64,000 nt of DNA from Nannobrachium achirus (GCA_963921795.1 OY997658.1:33201347-33265346), one strand, 5' to 3'. Shown: positions 51,066 through 63,270, numbered from the stretch's first letter. A program made the numbers and translations. The notes: generated by a model not told the origin, from the letters alone.

Positions 51066-52018
51066 GTCTCTGGGTGAATGTGATCCCACTGACCCAATGC
51101 TTTCCCTCTGTGTCCTGCGTTAGAGTGACCTCGCAGGAGAGGAAATGTTTTGTTTGATACTTAAGTGTGAAGAGAGCCGCGGCCGGTCTGCCAAGTCTCA
51201 TTAGTCACCACCATGTTGCTGCTGCTTCACTTGAGGCAGAGCCGCCAAGGAGGAGGAGAAACTGAGAAAGAAAAAAAATTACGAGAGGGAGAGAGAGAGA
51301 GAGAGAGTGGAAGGGAGAAAGAGAAAGAAAATGTTTGTGCTGCCGCAGACAGACGAGTGACTGAGGGATTCCAAGCGCAGTCATCGTGATCAAAGTTAAT
51401 TGGCTGCAATTGGCTGGTTAAATATTTCCTTATGCTATAGGGCCATGTTGAATCCAGTGTGGCTGCACTTTATTTAATAGACGTGCCCCAATCATTTGAA
51501 AAAATGGCAGTTTGTGACAACGCTTAAATGTGGTTTTGCCTCAACATCTGTCCCGTGTTTTGATTTCTTTTCATGTGTGATGAAACCGTTCGCAGATGAA
51601 TTGGCAGCTCGGGCTGCTTATAAAATTATTTGAACGTGTGATGCATATTTTTCTTCTTCTGCTCTATCTCAGTAACGGAATCATTACATTTCGTTTTGAC
51701 ACTTAAAAGCCTGGGCAATTCTTTTTTTCTCTCTCCTCCAGCCTGAACTAGAATAGCTCGCCGACTAAAATAGCATATCTGCGGTCTGCAGTAAGAATGC
51801 TTTCATAATGTCCAACGTAAAGATCCTTCTGCAAATGTCACCGCGATTGTCATGAAATCGCTGTGTGCATAGGATGAGGGGGACAGGCTCTACGCCGCCA
51901 TATTGATCCCACCTATTTAGCTGTGCTCAGTGGTAACAAGAAATCTTGTGAAATCTTGTGAAATCTTGTGAAATACAATGTTGTCAACCAATCATCAAGG
52001 ACGATGATACACGAAAGA

Positions 52019-52941
52019 AGTGGTGGATAAAGTACTACATTTTTTTTACTTGAGTAAAAGTATCAATACTGCAATGTAAAAATACTCCGTTAGGGTGCCC
52101 TCACACCAAAGTACCTATGAAAGTGGAATCCGCGTTCCGCCAATGCATTTCAATGAGAGTGAAGCGGTTTCATGCCAGCAGAGGATTTCTGCAAAAAACG
52201 CTCCCTTATCATTGAAATGCATTGGCGGAACGCGGATTCCAATCTCATAGGTATTTTGGTGTGAGGGCACCCTTACAAGGAAAAGTACCGAATTCAAAAT
52301 GTACTTGAGTAAAATTACGAAAGTATTGGCATCAAAATGTACTAAAAGTACCAAAAGTAAAAGTACAAAATGTTTGAAAATAGCAGATCTACAAGCTCAC
52401 AAGCTTGAGCTTGTAGATCGGCTATTTTCAAATAGCCAAGGTATAGAATAGGGCTAAAGTGCATTAATGTATGTTTAATAATACTAGCCCTTACCCGTTC
52501 AAAGATATGAGCTCCGAAATGATGTGCAGTGGGTGGGTTATGGGATGTGCACTGTGCACACAGTATATGAGGGATGGAAAGTAACTTTAACTGGTGCTTG
52601 CATGATAATATGTACGAGCATCAATGTAAGAAATACCCGTTTCGTTTAATGGCTACAGAGATACTGTGTACCGATCTGCATGATTTTTGGACAAAATCTG
52701 TAACAGGGCCAGACAACCGACCCCCAGAAAATTATATGTTTGATAATAATGTATATCTGCAAATTAACTATTAACTAAAGTTTTCAAATAATTGTAGTGG
52801 AGTAAAAGTACAACATTTGGATCCGAAATGTAGTGGAGTAGAAGTAAAAGTATTGGAAATACTCAGGTAAAGTACAGGTAGCTCAAAGTTGTACTTAAGT
52901 ACAGTACTTCAGTAAATGTACTTAGCTACTTTACACCACTG
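52019..52941 (-). mobile_element. Family D element carrying a MITE and a hairpin
   Basis: Starts AGTGGTGGATAAAGTACTAC and ends GTACTTAGCTACTTTACACCACTG (given in two parts: GTACTTAGCTAC, TTTACACCACTG). It contains the MITE at 52093-52272 and a compact hairpin at 52374-52436 with outer stem TTTGAAAATAGC/GCTATTTTCAAA. No target duplication recognised. Confidence 0.82.
52093..52272. mobile_element. Harbinger-like palindromic MITE, TSD TTA
   Basis: The 180-bp insert begins GGGTGCCCTCACACCAAA and ends with its complement, and long inner arms (GGAATCCGCGTTCCGCCAAT and complement) also pair. TTA occurs on both sides (52090-52092, 52273-52275), the 3-bp duplication typical of PIF/Harbinger. Family D sequence is continuous across it in other copies. 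Confidence 0.85.
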
Positions 52942-53310
52942 CCTAGTGTGTGAGTGTTAAGTGTTACTTCTCAGCGAAGCCTGACCAGTTGTGTTTCCTT
53001 TTGGCCTGATTTACAGTCCTCCATCTCAGATAGGGCTAAATAGAGTCCAAACTATAAATACCGGGGCCAGCAGCAGTTATGTATTTAAGCATGTGCAGAA
53101 ATGCATATGGTCCATCTAATTTAGTCTAAAGCCATAAAGGGACACCCCAGAGGCTGTGCAGAAACACAGGTGCAGTGTTAGTGGCCTAGCGCTGTGTGAA
53201 TATTGCCATGGAGGTCTTAGCACTCTGTTGTTCCACCAACCGTGGCAGAAGTATAAAAAAAAGTGCATAAAAAATACAGGCACTTTACTTCTTTACAACT
53301 TGGTTATGGT

Positions 53311-53489
53311 GGTAAAAAAAGGACGAGGGGATGCGAGCACTCAGAATTAGGAGGAGAGGAGCTTAAAGGTAAAACAAAGTTTATTCTATAACACCGACAT
53401 GTTTCGACCTTACGGTCTTCATCCGTACAAGAACTGGAGCAACAAACATACAGTACAGAATAGTGGCTATCCCCTCGTCTTTTTTTAAC
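53311..53489. mobile_element. Small inverted-repeat element
   Basis: Left TAAAAAAAGGACGAGGGGAT and right TCCCCTCGTCTTTTTTTAA are inverted repeats about 180 bp apart. Between them lies a small hairpin around CGACCTTACGGTC (about 53405-53417). Class unknown. Confidence 0.55.
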
Positions 53490-53574
53490 AGTGTTTTTCC
53501 CACTGATCCTGGCAGCACCATATACTTTTTAAGACACTTTTATCTCCCTTGAGCACCCGGTTCTCTGTTATTTT

Positions 53575-53615
53575 GGTTTTGGTGGTGGTGGTGGTGGTGG
53601 TGGAGGAGGAGGTAT
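53575..53615. repeat. (GGT)n microsatellite
   Basis: Eight or nine GGT units followed by GGA units. Confidence 0.95.
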
Positions 53616-54065
53616 CCTTGACTCATTTGCTTTTATTTTTCTTCCTATCGCCAAAATAAAAGCCTGGGTTTCCGAGGCTACTTCTATGGTGACCGGGTGA
53701 TTTTCTGGTTAAATTGATCCGGACCAAACAAATTGAATCACGCTGCTGTTACTGCTGTTTACAGGGTCTCTAAACATCACAATCAGCCGGATATATTGAT
53801 TGTGTTCCATACACGCCTGGCTAATGCTATGCACGGAAAGAACGCTAGAATGCTAGTAATACTGGGGTTGGCTCGCGAATGTGTGAGTGAATGGAGGTCG
53901 GACCGTGTTGATAGAGCTGGTGAGTGACGATTCAGAGGAAAGTCATAAAAAGAAAGAGGGCATGCCGAAGGGGTCAACAGGGATCAGTTTCACCCTTCTC
54001 TCTCGCTCTCTCTTTTACTCTCTTTATCGCTGTCTACCTCTCTGTCTCTCACATGCACTGTCTAC

Positions 54066-54543
54066 TAGGGATGGGACGATACGTGATATTATCGTTTATC
54101 GTGATAAAAAACACTCACGATAATCGTATCGTGGAGATTTAATTTATCGTGATATCGTGCTCCGTCATGCACTGGGATCAATTCACCTTTTATTTGCCGA
54201 ACTGCATATCCGGTATCATTTAAAGTTTAAATGATACCGGATATGCAGCTCGGCAAATAAAAAGTGAATTGATTTTTATTAAAGTACCTTTTACCAATTA
54301 TAGAGACCCTCTATATTTGTAAAAGGTACTTTAATATACGTACTTGATACAGTCTTTTTTTTCAGTCTCTATCAAACTTCTTTGCCAAAAAATAGCCGAT
54401 CTACAAGCTCACAACGTTGCGACGCGTTGTAAGTTTGTAGATCGTCTATTTTATTTTTATAATAGCCGATATAATATCGTAAATCGCGATTTCTTTTGTC
54501 ACAATAATCATGATATGACAATTCTCATATCGTCCCATCCCTA
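54066..54543 (+). mobile_element. Family E hAT element, TSD CTGTCTAC
   Basis: Starts TAGGGATGGGACGATACG and ends TATCGTCCCATCCCTA with the perfect duplication CTGTCTAC (54058-54065, 54544-54551). It contains a perfect palindrome at 54177-54276 (arms ATATCCGGTATCATTTAAA at the centre) and the shared hairpin at 54383-54453. Compared with the copy at 15219, this one keeps both hairpin arms. Confidence 0.95.
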
Positions 54544-55053
54544 CTGTCTACCCCTCTCTCTCTCTCTCTTGCGCTCTCCCTTTTCATATCACCTCTCTCT
54601 TTCTTCCTCCACTCCTCGTTAAACGTTAGATACTTGGTGAAGGTGGGCCATGGTGGAAGCACCGCCCCAATAGACTGCTTCCTCTCCCTGCCCCCCTCAC
54701 AGCCTCACAGTGCACGGGAAAGCAGAAGCCAGGCTATTGATCGATCGCTCCCACGCAACCCATTTGGCACTCAGTGTCTCAGATAAGACTGTACAGGAGA
54801 GGTGTAGTATTGTATGTACAGTACAATCTGTTTTTATCATCAAAAAATGCTCCCCCGCAGAAGGATGTATTACGAAAGTAATTGAGGGCAATATGATCCG
54901 CATCGATTCAACGTCCACTGTATTAATTTTGCCCTGATAGAAGAAGTTACATTTCTTTGTCTTTGTATAGGAAATACATAATCAAATACGTTATATAAAT
55001 TCCCAAATCTTGATAACCTTTTGAATTGGCCACATGCATGTGCTCGCATAGCT

Positions 55054-55438
55054 TTGTGGTTCTCAACCTTTTCAGGCCGCGACCCCCAAAATAATCATAT
55101 TTTAACCTGGGACCCCCACACCCTGACGAGCACTAAGAGTTGAGGCATTACATTTTTTATAACACGGTTCTTTTGTGAAAATAGCAGATCTACATGCTCA
55201 CAACACCTCGCAATGCGAGGCATTGTGAGGCATTGTGAGCATGTAGATCGCCTATTTTCACAATTTCAACCTCTAATATTTGACAATTTGGCCAATGTTT
55301 AATTTGTCATTTTAGAGGTATTAAAAAGTCCTTAAATTGTCACTTTAGAAATGTGCAGATACCCTCTATAAACTTGGTTTGTTTACTGTTGAGTGAGAAA
55401 ACAATGTTGCACACATTAAGTTAATCATCTGGGGACCC
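55054..55438 (+). mobile_element. Family A element truncated at right
   Basis: Starts TGTGGTTCTCAACCTTTTC. Contains a strong hairpin (55174-55262) with outer TTGTGAAAATAGC/GCTATTTTCACAA pattern and the A-type CATGCTCAC/GTGAGCATG pair; an 11-bp repeat TTGTGAGGCA extends the loop side. It stops in 'ctggggacccct' and runs straight into family C sequence. Confidence 0.85.
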
Positions 55439-55439
55439 C

Positions 55440-55539
55440 TTAGCTTGTATATCTGCTATTTTTTAATAGGTAAAGTATAACATAATGAAGGCCCCTCCAC
55501 CTTGGGCCCTGGTTACTCAGTCCCGCTGTGACGCCCCTG
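55440..55539 (-). mobile_element. Family C element fragment joined to family A
   Basis: Begins inside the right hairpin arm (AGCTTGTATATCTGCTATT) and continues through 'gggccctggttactcagtccc' to the end TGTGACGCCCCTG. The left three quarters are missing. Confidence 0.85.
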
Positions 55540-55839
55540 TCCATACTGGTCCGTCTGTTGGAAACGTAGCGGATTTATTGCGGTGCATTTTTATTGTTGT
55601 TCGTCGGCTATCATTTATGTTTCTCTGCGGGGCCTATTTATTTGAAGTGACACAGGGGTTGAAGGTGGAGCTAATTGACGGTTGGGCGTGATGTGCATAA
55701 TGAAGCCCTGTGAGAGCGTAGCTCACCGTGCAGCCTGACAGCGCCGCTGTGACACGGGGTGTAAGTTTACTGTAGGTGCGCTGCCCCGCCCGCGCCAAGC
55801 GCTATGTGGGAACCGGAGGCCCCCTTCTTGAACTGGCTG

Positions 55840-56100
55840 AGCCCCCCCCCCCCCCCCCCCCACCCCCACCCCGTGCTCCCCTCTCAGTGGGGTACGGGGG
55901 CTATTCCTCTGCCCCCTGCACCCCAACGCACACACCTCCCCCGTCCCTGGGTGAGAAAACAACCCTCCCTCCCTGTCTGGAGGATAAAGGGCAAGGGGGC
56001 AAACCACTCGTAGAGAGAGAGAGAGAGAGAGAGAGAGTAGATTGAAGGAGTGAGAGCGAGAGAGAGGACTGAGAGAGAGAGAGAGAAAGAGGTCTCAGAA
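55840..56100. repeat. Poly-C and (GA)n low-complexity DNA
   Basis: C-run at about 55842-55861 and GA-rich DNA at 56014-56095; the ORFs through it are compositional artefacts. Confidence 0.9.
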
Positions 56101-56246
56101 GGTGGGAACATTTCAAATTAGTCCAGCGATACCGCCTGTGCGATGCACACATGCTCCCAGTACAGTATGTTTAGCTACATTCCCTTCATACACAGATATT
56201 CTCTATCAACTCTCTTCAACTCTTTTCTTGCTTTCTCTCCCTCACT

Positions 56247-56254
<8 letters not shown>

Positions 56255-56286
<32 letters not shown>
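56255..56286. repeat. (CA)n microsatellite
   Basis: About 15 CA units. Confidence 0.95.
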
Positions 56287-56288
<2 letters not shown>

Positions 56289-56955
56289 TGCACATATAAT
56301 GCACACGGCATGCACATATACAATGTCACAGGAGCAACCCTGTGACACTGCAAACTGGCTGGCTTTTATGGGCCCCAGCCTGCAGTCCTGGGGTTGAAAC
56401 CTCCTCTGTCACTCTCACCCAGGGGCTGCCTGTTAATGAGAGATGCTATGAAACGCGCAGTTACGTTTAGCTCGCTGCTGGAACGGCCCTCTAGAGTCCC
56501 TTAGCGTGGAGGCGTTCTGTTGTTTTTACGCCCCGGCCGCCACAGAATGTCAAGCTGCAGCCCCTGCCGCCCAATAAGCTTGTTAAGCTTTATTTAGCAT
56601 TTCTAGTGTTGTGTTGGTGTTTTTTTTGTTTTTTGTTATGTGTGACATGGTGCCAGTTAGGTGGTTGTTGAATATTATTGCGACCGTCAGGGAGCAACTT
56701 AGTATAGAAACGTGCGTCACACGCTGTGACACTTTGCTCTCATACGTAACTCTGCCATACTTTTGCCTAGCAACGTGATTTCAACTTTAAAACGCTCACA
56801 TGACTTGGGCCTTTTTTCCGCCAATAGGGACGAGCTGTAATTGTTGAAGCCCCGCCCCCTCTGTCTACTAAACGCACGTAGCAGCTCTCACACTTTAGTG
56901 TCACACTTTGCTCTCACACGTAACTCTGGCCTTCAATTCATCAATGCACATGGCC

Positions 56956-56956
<1 letters not shown>

Positions 56957-56986
<30 letters not shown>

Positions 56987-57056
56987 GCGTGTGCGTGTGC
57001 GTGTGCGTGTGCGTGTGCGAGTGCGTGTGCGTGTGCGTGTGTGTGTGTGTGTGTGT
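56957..57056. repeat. (GTGTGC)n and (GT)n microsatellite
   Basis: Pure GT, then about ten GTGTGC hexamers, then GT again. A G-run (57189-57207) lies 130 bp further. Confidence 0.96.
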
Positions 57057-57290
57057 ATATACATACACGTATACTTTTTATTATTTCTATAAAATGACAA
57101 AAGCACCACTGAGATTTCTTGCAATATCTGCCATTTACTGTCTTGAGTTCAGCATTGTTATCTTTAGTTACTGTAGCAAAAGAAGAAAAGGGGGGGGGGG
57201 GGGGGGACGGCTCCAGGAAGACATCATAGAGAATATTTGTTGTATTTCTGTCACAGGGTTACTGTTAATCTGCATGGGTTGATGTTGTGG

Positions 57291-57388
57291 CTATTTGTCA
57301 TGTTTCATTGGTCTGGCCTGGCCCGGTGGTGCAGCGGTTCTATTTGTCATGTTTCATTGGTCCGGCCTGGCCCGGTGGTGCAGCGGTT
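57291..57388 (+). repeat. 49-bp tandem duplication
   Basis: The 49-bp unit beginning CTATTTGTCATGTTTCATTG is present twice (57291-57339, 57340-57388) with one T/C difference. It contains GGCCCGGTGGTGCAGCGG, which resembles the A-box of tRNA-derived SINEs; I see no full SINE. Confidence 0.9.
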
Positions 57389-57548
57389 CTGCCATGCTGC
57401 TTGACGTTAGCCCGTCAAGTCCCTGAGGAGGTGGCACTGATGTGTTTTTGGAAAGACTAAAGAGAGAAAGTGGAGGTTTTCAAAAGCCTGCCTGTCTGTC
57501 CTCTCTCAACAGCCCCCTCCCTGTCCTTCACCAGTACTAACCCCCAGC

Positions 57549-58044
57549 CAGTGGTGTAAAGTAACTAAGTACATGTACATGTACAATTTTGAGGTATTTG
57601 TACTTTACTTGAGTATTTCCAATGTCCAGTACTTTTACTTCTACTCCACTACATCTCAGATCCAAATATTGTACTTTTACTCCACTACATTTATTTTAAC
57701 ACTTTAGTTAATAGTTACTTTGCAGATATAAATTATAATCTTATAAAACATACATTAACTACTTTAGCCCTAATTTATACCTTGGTTATTTGAAAATAGC
57801 AGATCTACAAGCTCACAACGCGTCGCATCTCAATATTTTGAGATGGGGGTCCGTGGCCAAATACATATAATTTTGGGGGTCCTTGACATGAAAAGGTTCA
57901 AACATTTTTGTACTTTTACTTTTGGTACTTAAGTACATTTTCATACCAATACTTTTGTAGATTTTGAATTCCAGACTTTTACAAGTATTTCTAAATTACA
58001 GTATTGATACTTTTACTTAAATATGAGTACTTTTTCCACCACTG
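57549..58044 (+). mobile_element. Family D element with a family G fragment in its hairpin
   Basis: Starts CAGTGGTGTAAAGTAACTAA and ends TACTTTTTCCACCACTG. CCCCAGCC occurs at 57542-57549 and 58045-58052, overlapping the first base of the element. The left hairpin arm (57788-57829) runs into a family G block ('ctcaaaatattttgagat' region, 'gggggtccttgacatgaaaa') rather than its own right arm. Confidence 0.88.
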
Positions 58045-58186
58045 CCCCAGCCTAGTACAGCAGATCCCAGCACCAATGGGGGTTGAGAGGGTAGTTGGAA
58101 AATATAACCTTTCTAATTGCACGATGACAAACGATGCCATTTTTCGGAACAGATTTCTTGTCTTGTTTCAAAGAGGTAAACACTAG

Positions 58187-58590
58187 TAGGGCTGTCACAG
58201 TCATTACATAATCATCTAATCGCGATTATTTTTTCATAATCGTCATAATCGTTTCCATGTTGAAAAATGTTCATATATATTTTTTAAGTAAAAAAATAGT
58301 GGAAATAGCAGATCTACAAGCTCACAACACTTCGCGATGAGACGCGTTGTGAGCTTGTAGATCTGCTATTTCCACTATCAATGTTCTTTTTTAAGTATAA
58401 GGTGGTCAAATATGTCAGTAATTTCTTTGTATATTTAGGTTATGTGTCATATCTATCATGTGCAACTTCAAAGCCTAAAAGCCAAACAGAAATGTAACTG
58501 TCAACGACAAAAACACAATCAAAACGTTAATCGCAATTATTTGAGTGACAATTAATCGTCATTTAAAATGTCATAATCGTGACAGCCCTA
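58187..58590 (+). mobile_element. Family H hAT element, TSD AACACTAG
   Basis: Starts TAGGGCTGTCACAGTCATTA and ends ATAATCGTGACAGCCCTA with the perfect duplication AACACTAG (58179-58186, 58591-58598). The central hairpin (58296-58378) has an outer stem ATAGTGGAAATAGC and its complement, and weaker pairing continues further outwards. ATAATCG words flank both ends. Confidence 0.95.
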
Positions 58591-59022
58591 AACACTAGAC
58601 ACGGCACCTGTGCGGTGTGTGGCTGCTCGTTGCAGAGAGGGGAAAGACCACCAGACACTTGTGGGATTTGTCTAGACAAAATGACTCGCTCGGCAGAAAT
58701 AGTTAGTGTACGGCTCTAGGTTTGTTGAGTGGGGGAAAATGCTGAAATGTTCGAGATTTGATATCGTACTTAATGCTGCTCTCCTTGAGGTTTGGTTTGG
58801 GGGTGCAGTAGTGCCAGAAAATAGTTTTCTAAATAGTTTTCAGCTAGAGGCAGTTCATCCATCATTTATAAGCAATTCATACTTTTTCACCGACTACCAA
58901 CAGCACATTGAGCCTTCTCAGTTATATCCAAAACGCTCTACAAAGCCCTCTGTCATGTAGACCTCTGCAAATGTCTGAATCGGAACACTTTCTCTCCCAT
59001 GCTACATACTGTATATCCCTCC

Positions 59023-59562
59023 CTCCATCGCACCAAATCTGGGTCCTGGGGTACAAGGATTCATTGCGGGCCTCCCATGAAAGTTCTTCATAGGGGAGGG
59101 GGTTTAACCCATTTAGACTGGGAACGAATTATTACGCATTATTTTGTGTTTAACTATTGAAAAATAGCAGATATACAAGCACACAGCATGGCACTCGCGA
59201 GCTGGTAGATCTGCTATTTTTGAAAAACCGTGAACATTTTGTGCAAGTCTTTGAATATTTCAAATCCTTCTAAGGTTTTTTGAAAAACCTATCTCAAAAT
59301 ATTTAGTTCCAGGGACCCCCCAGAAGCAAGATTTGAGTTACAAATGTTTGCTTAAAAAATACATGTATTCAAAGATTTGCACACACTCTCACGTCTTTTC
59401 AAAAATAGCAGATCTACAAGCTTGCAACGCGGCACTCGGTGCCGCACTGTGAGCTTGTATATCTGCTATTTTCAATAGCTATAAAGTATAAAATAATTAA
59501 GGCACCTCCCCCTTGGGCCCTAGTAACTCAGTCCCACTTTTCCCCCGCTTGTGACGCCCCTG
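59023..59562 (-). mobile_element. Family C composite element, left end decayed
   Basis: Left side begins near 'atcgcaccaaatctggg' and the right end is TGTGACGCCCCTG. Two hairpins (59160-59221, loop shortened; 59401-59472) flank the family G block. No target duplication can be read. Confidence 0.82.
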
Positions 59563-60049
59563 CCCAACCCCATCGTGTGAATTTGTGCAAGGCCAGCATG
59601 GGCTCCGCTATACCTGTGCTTTGTTTAGCGCTAGCTGTTTGAATTCCGTGACTGTTCAAGCACAGATCTGTGGATTGGAATGAAGTGGGTTCGAAGAGAC
59701 TCCCCCTTTGTTCACCACATCCTGTGGCTGACCCAGGTAATCACCCACCTCTCCTCCTCGCCCCCAGCCCCCGCCTGCCCCCTCTCCGAGGCAGGCGTAC
59801 CTGCGGTGGGAACGGGGAGGGAAAGAAGTTTGCTGGGGGTCACAGACCACGGGGGTCGGTCGGGGCGGGAGGGTGACAGGAGGCTCTGCCAGCGGAGGAG
59901 GGGGCAGCATTGAGAACCTGCGAACCATGGATGAGTCTTTTTCACATGGAATTAGCTTGTAGGGCCACAAGGAATGCTCTGATGATGGCTGTTATCGCTC
60001 ACACTGCGGTTTTTGTCCACCCCCCTCCCCCACCACCACCACCATACGC

Positions 60050-60074
60050 GCACACACACACACACACACACACG

Positions 60075-60156
<82 letters not shown>
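60050..60156. repeat. (CA)n microsatellite
   Basis: CA units with a GTTC interruption near 60074. Confidence 0.97.
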
Positions 60157-60157
<1 letters not shown>

Positions 60158-61903
60158 CTCAACTCACCTGTGGAGAAGATGAGAGAGGGGCAGAGTGAAA
60201 GAGGTGAGACGTAGTGCGGAACACGCTATGATGAATGACTGTCTGTTGGACTCCTGTGGCAGCGGCAGGGCTCAAGGTTCATCTATCCTGTTGCAAAGTC
60301 ATTTCGTAGTGTGTTTTGGTAATACACGTTGCTGAGCAAGCAAGCCCTTTTACACACGCCCTCCCTCCCTCCCTCTGTCTCTCTGAGTGTTGAAGTCACC
60401 ACTCTGAGCCCTTCCCTTCCCAGGGCTACAGGAAGACTCAGGCCGTCATCGCTGATTGCTTAACGACAGATGCCGGAGCGAACAAAGAATGCTCTGATAG
60501 CTTCCCCTCAAATGAAAAGGTTTCAGCGGACATGGGGGAAAGATGAACAGAGAGTGTGCGCGCAAGAGAGAGAGAGAGAGAGAAAGAATGGTAGAGAAAG
60601 ATCCGGGGTGAATTGAAATGTTTATTTTCTGTTTGTCGGGTTTTCCTCTTCAAGTTGGGTCTGTTCGTTGCGCACAGTAGCCTCCTGTCTTTCATTGCGC
60701 TGCTTTGTTTCTCTTCTCTCTCATTGAGGATAACGACTGTTTGACGGTTTAATGAACTCAGAAAAAAGAGGGTGGGGGTGTGTGTGGGCGGGGGGTGGGG
60801 GGGTCACTGATGAATTTAACAGAAAGACAAAGTGTTTGCATAAGGAGTAATTGCAATGGATTCTGGTGGAGGGTCTTCACTCCTGCGTACAGTAGGAACA
60901 TCTGGTGTGAGTTAGTGGTGATTGTAGGTTTTTTACGGAGACCACTGTTTGCTTGGTGAGGGGAGAGCCGGGGGATTCAATGGAAAAGAGAAGTTCAAAA
61001 AGTTCCTGGAATTTCTCAAATTGCCCCACAATGTGCCACCAAGTTGGGAGCTTGTCATTCAACTGTCATGGGTGTATAAAAGGAATGATGTGCTATTCAT
61101 GAAGCGTTAATCTCTCGAAGGCGACGCGGTAGGAACCAACAATGAGATGTTAATTCTCATTGCAAATCTCTTTGAAGATCGCCTGCCAGTCAGTAACTTT
61201 ATTCTTCTCATTCACTGCCAAGAATACTTAACCAAAGTACTAACCACTGTCAGCTATCTTTCGTTTTCCCTTACCTTTTCAAGAAGTCACAAAATATCTT
61301 TCTACTTTTTTCTGTTCACGGACACGCTTTCTGTGCTTCAGCGGGAAGAAAACGCGACTCGTTTGAACCTTGCAATCCATAGTTATCGCAGATTGAAACA
61401 TGCACTGTTTTGACCGAGAGCGAGCGAGAACACGGAAGCACAGAAAAAGCAGATACTGTGAAAAATATAATCAGGAAGCAGAGGATGGAGAGCGGGCTTT
61501 TCGATGACGTCATTTCTCATGTTCCGGTTCCGCCGTGATTCCCATTTTCTTTTTCACCAAATGGGTCTGGTCGCTAACAAAAAACCTGTCCAAATCCGTC
61601 ACCCGATTCTTTGTATCCCGTCTTTTGGCTGCGCTCTCTACGCAGTTACTCTACCATCCATCATAACTGTAGCAGGGAAAAAAAAGGTGTCGGAGCATTT
61701 AAATGGCCCCACCCTGTTATTAAATCTAGAGAACATGCCTGTCTGTTATGTGAGTCTTCCAGTGAGTCAGTGAGTGGCATTCCCTCCCAGCGGCCTCTCT
61801 TTCCGTCCAGTCTTTACATAACTGCACACTCAGTATCTTTAACAGCATTTTCCATCTTTTGTATCCACTACTTTCTCCCAGTGAGTCTCCCATTGTTCTA
61901 CAC

Positions 61904-62323
61904 CAATGGTTCTCAACCTGTGGGTCGGGACCCCCAGGTCCCCAGGTCCCCAGATGATTAAATTAATGTGCAACATTGTTTTCTCACTCAACAGTAAATA
62001 CACCAACATAAAGTGTAAGTGTATAGAGGGTATATGCACATTTCTAAAGTGACAATTTAAGGACTTTTTAATACCTCTAAAATGACATTGGTCAAATTGT
62101 CAAATAGCAGAAATTGGCAGAAATTGTGAAAATAGCCGATCTACATGCTCACAACGCCTCTCAACGCCAGGCGTTGTGAGCATGTAGATCTGCTAATTTC
62201 ACAATAGAACCATGTTAAACAAAATGTGAAGCCTCAACTCTTAGTGCCCTTCAGGGTAGGGGGGTCCCCAGTTAAAATATGATTATTTTGGGGGTCGTGG
62301 CCTGAAAAGTTTGAAAACCACTG
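61904..62323 (-). mobile_element. Family A hAT element, TSD TTCTACAC/TCCTACAC
   Basis: Starts CAATGGTTCTCAACCTG and ends AGTTTGAAAACCACTG. Flanks TTCTACAC and TCCTACAC agree at 7 of 8. The hairpin (62124-62205) has A-type CATGCTCAC/GTGAGCATG arms. Confidence 0.9.
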
Positions 62324-62331
62324 TCCTACAC

Positions 62332-62600
62332 CAGTGGTTCTCAAACGTTTTGTTCCCAACACACACCAACGGGCGTTAAGTCAAAATCTCAAGACAGACC
62401 TGTGTTCATAGCAAACAGAGCCGTCCTACGAGCTCACAAACCGTCAATCGTCTTATTTTTTGTTATTGCCGAGAATTTGTGAAGAAAAAAAATTTAAATT
62501 CCCGCCACACTGTTGTTTTTGTCCACTAACCCGATGGCCAGAATAGGAGGGATGCCAGTTTTAAAAGTGGTTAAAATATGTTTTAGGGTATTTAATTTTC
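62332..62600 (+). mobile_element. Left part of another hAT-type element
   Basis: CAGTGGTTCTCAAACGTTTT begins directly after the 8-bp flank of the previous element. A diverged half hairpin (about 62425-62445) and the tail 'gccagaataggagggatg' (about 62536-62553) follow. The right end was not found. Confidence 0.55.
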
Positions 62601-63197
62601 CTCTGTAATGAGTTTTGTTTTATGTAATGAAAATACCGATAAGTAATTTCTGAACTTGTAGTTGTAAAATATTGCAAAAATAATCTGTGGTTGTCAAAGA
62701 AAAATCCCCAGGCACACCTGGACTTGTCTCAGGACCCAGCGTTTGGTAAACCACTTGGTCCACAGTACAACGTTAGCTACGTTCCCTTTCTTTACGTTCG
62801 GTACTGTCTGGACTACGCTACTGTACTTAATTGGCCTTAAGCTGCGGCATCCGTAGTCGTTAGCTTCCACAGTGTTTACGAGGCCTTCAGAAGCAGCTCC
62901 TAACAAGTTTGTGTGAGGGTTACTGTAAGACATTAGCCCACAGCCACCTCCTCCATTAGCTTTATCCCAGTCCTCCCAGTGAGCCAGTGCAGAGGTTTAT
63001 GCCAGCCCCAGCTGGGAGCAGTAATTGTCAGAGGGCTGCACATTCCTCCAACCCCCCAAAACCTCTTCCTGGGGGTCCGGGGCCCCAAAACACAACTGTT
63101 AATTGAGTGTCGTAATATCCTCCGAATTAAAAGGCTATGTAAACACAGCGCAGATGACAGGGTAAGAGGCTGAGAAAGACGCGCACGCACGCATGCG

Positions 63198-63198
<1 letters not shown>

Positions 63199-63268
<70 letters not shown>

Positions 63269-63270
63269 TC
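63199..63270. repeat. (CA)n microsatellite
   Basis: About 35 CA units. Confidence 0.97.

Noticed and set aside
57314..57388. tRNA gene suggested by GGCCCGGTGGTGCAGCGG
   Set aside because: No B-box at a proper distance, no cloverleaf pairing and no anticodon stem; at most a SINE head fragment.
60420..60520. A possible exon after CTTCCCAG at 60424
   Set aside because: Its translation does not match the next EYA block in any frame, and there is no convincing donor with conserved phase 0.
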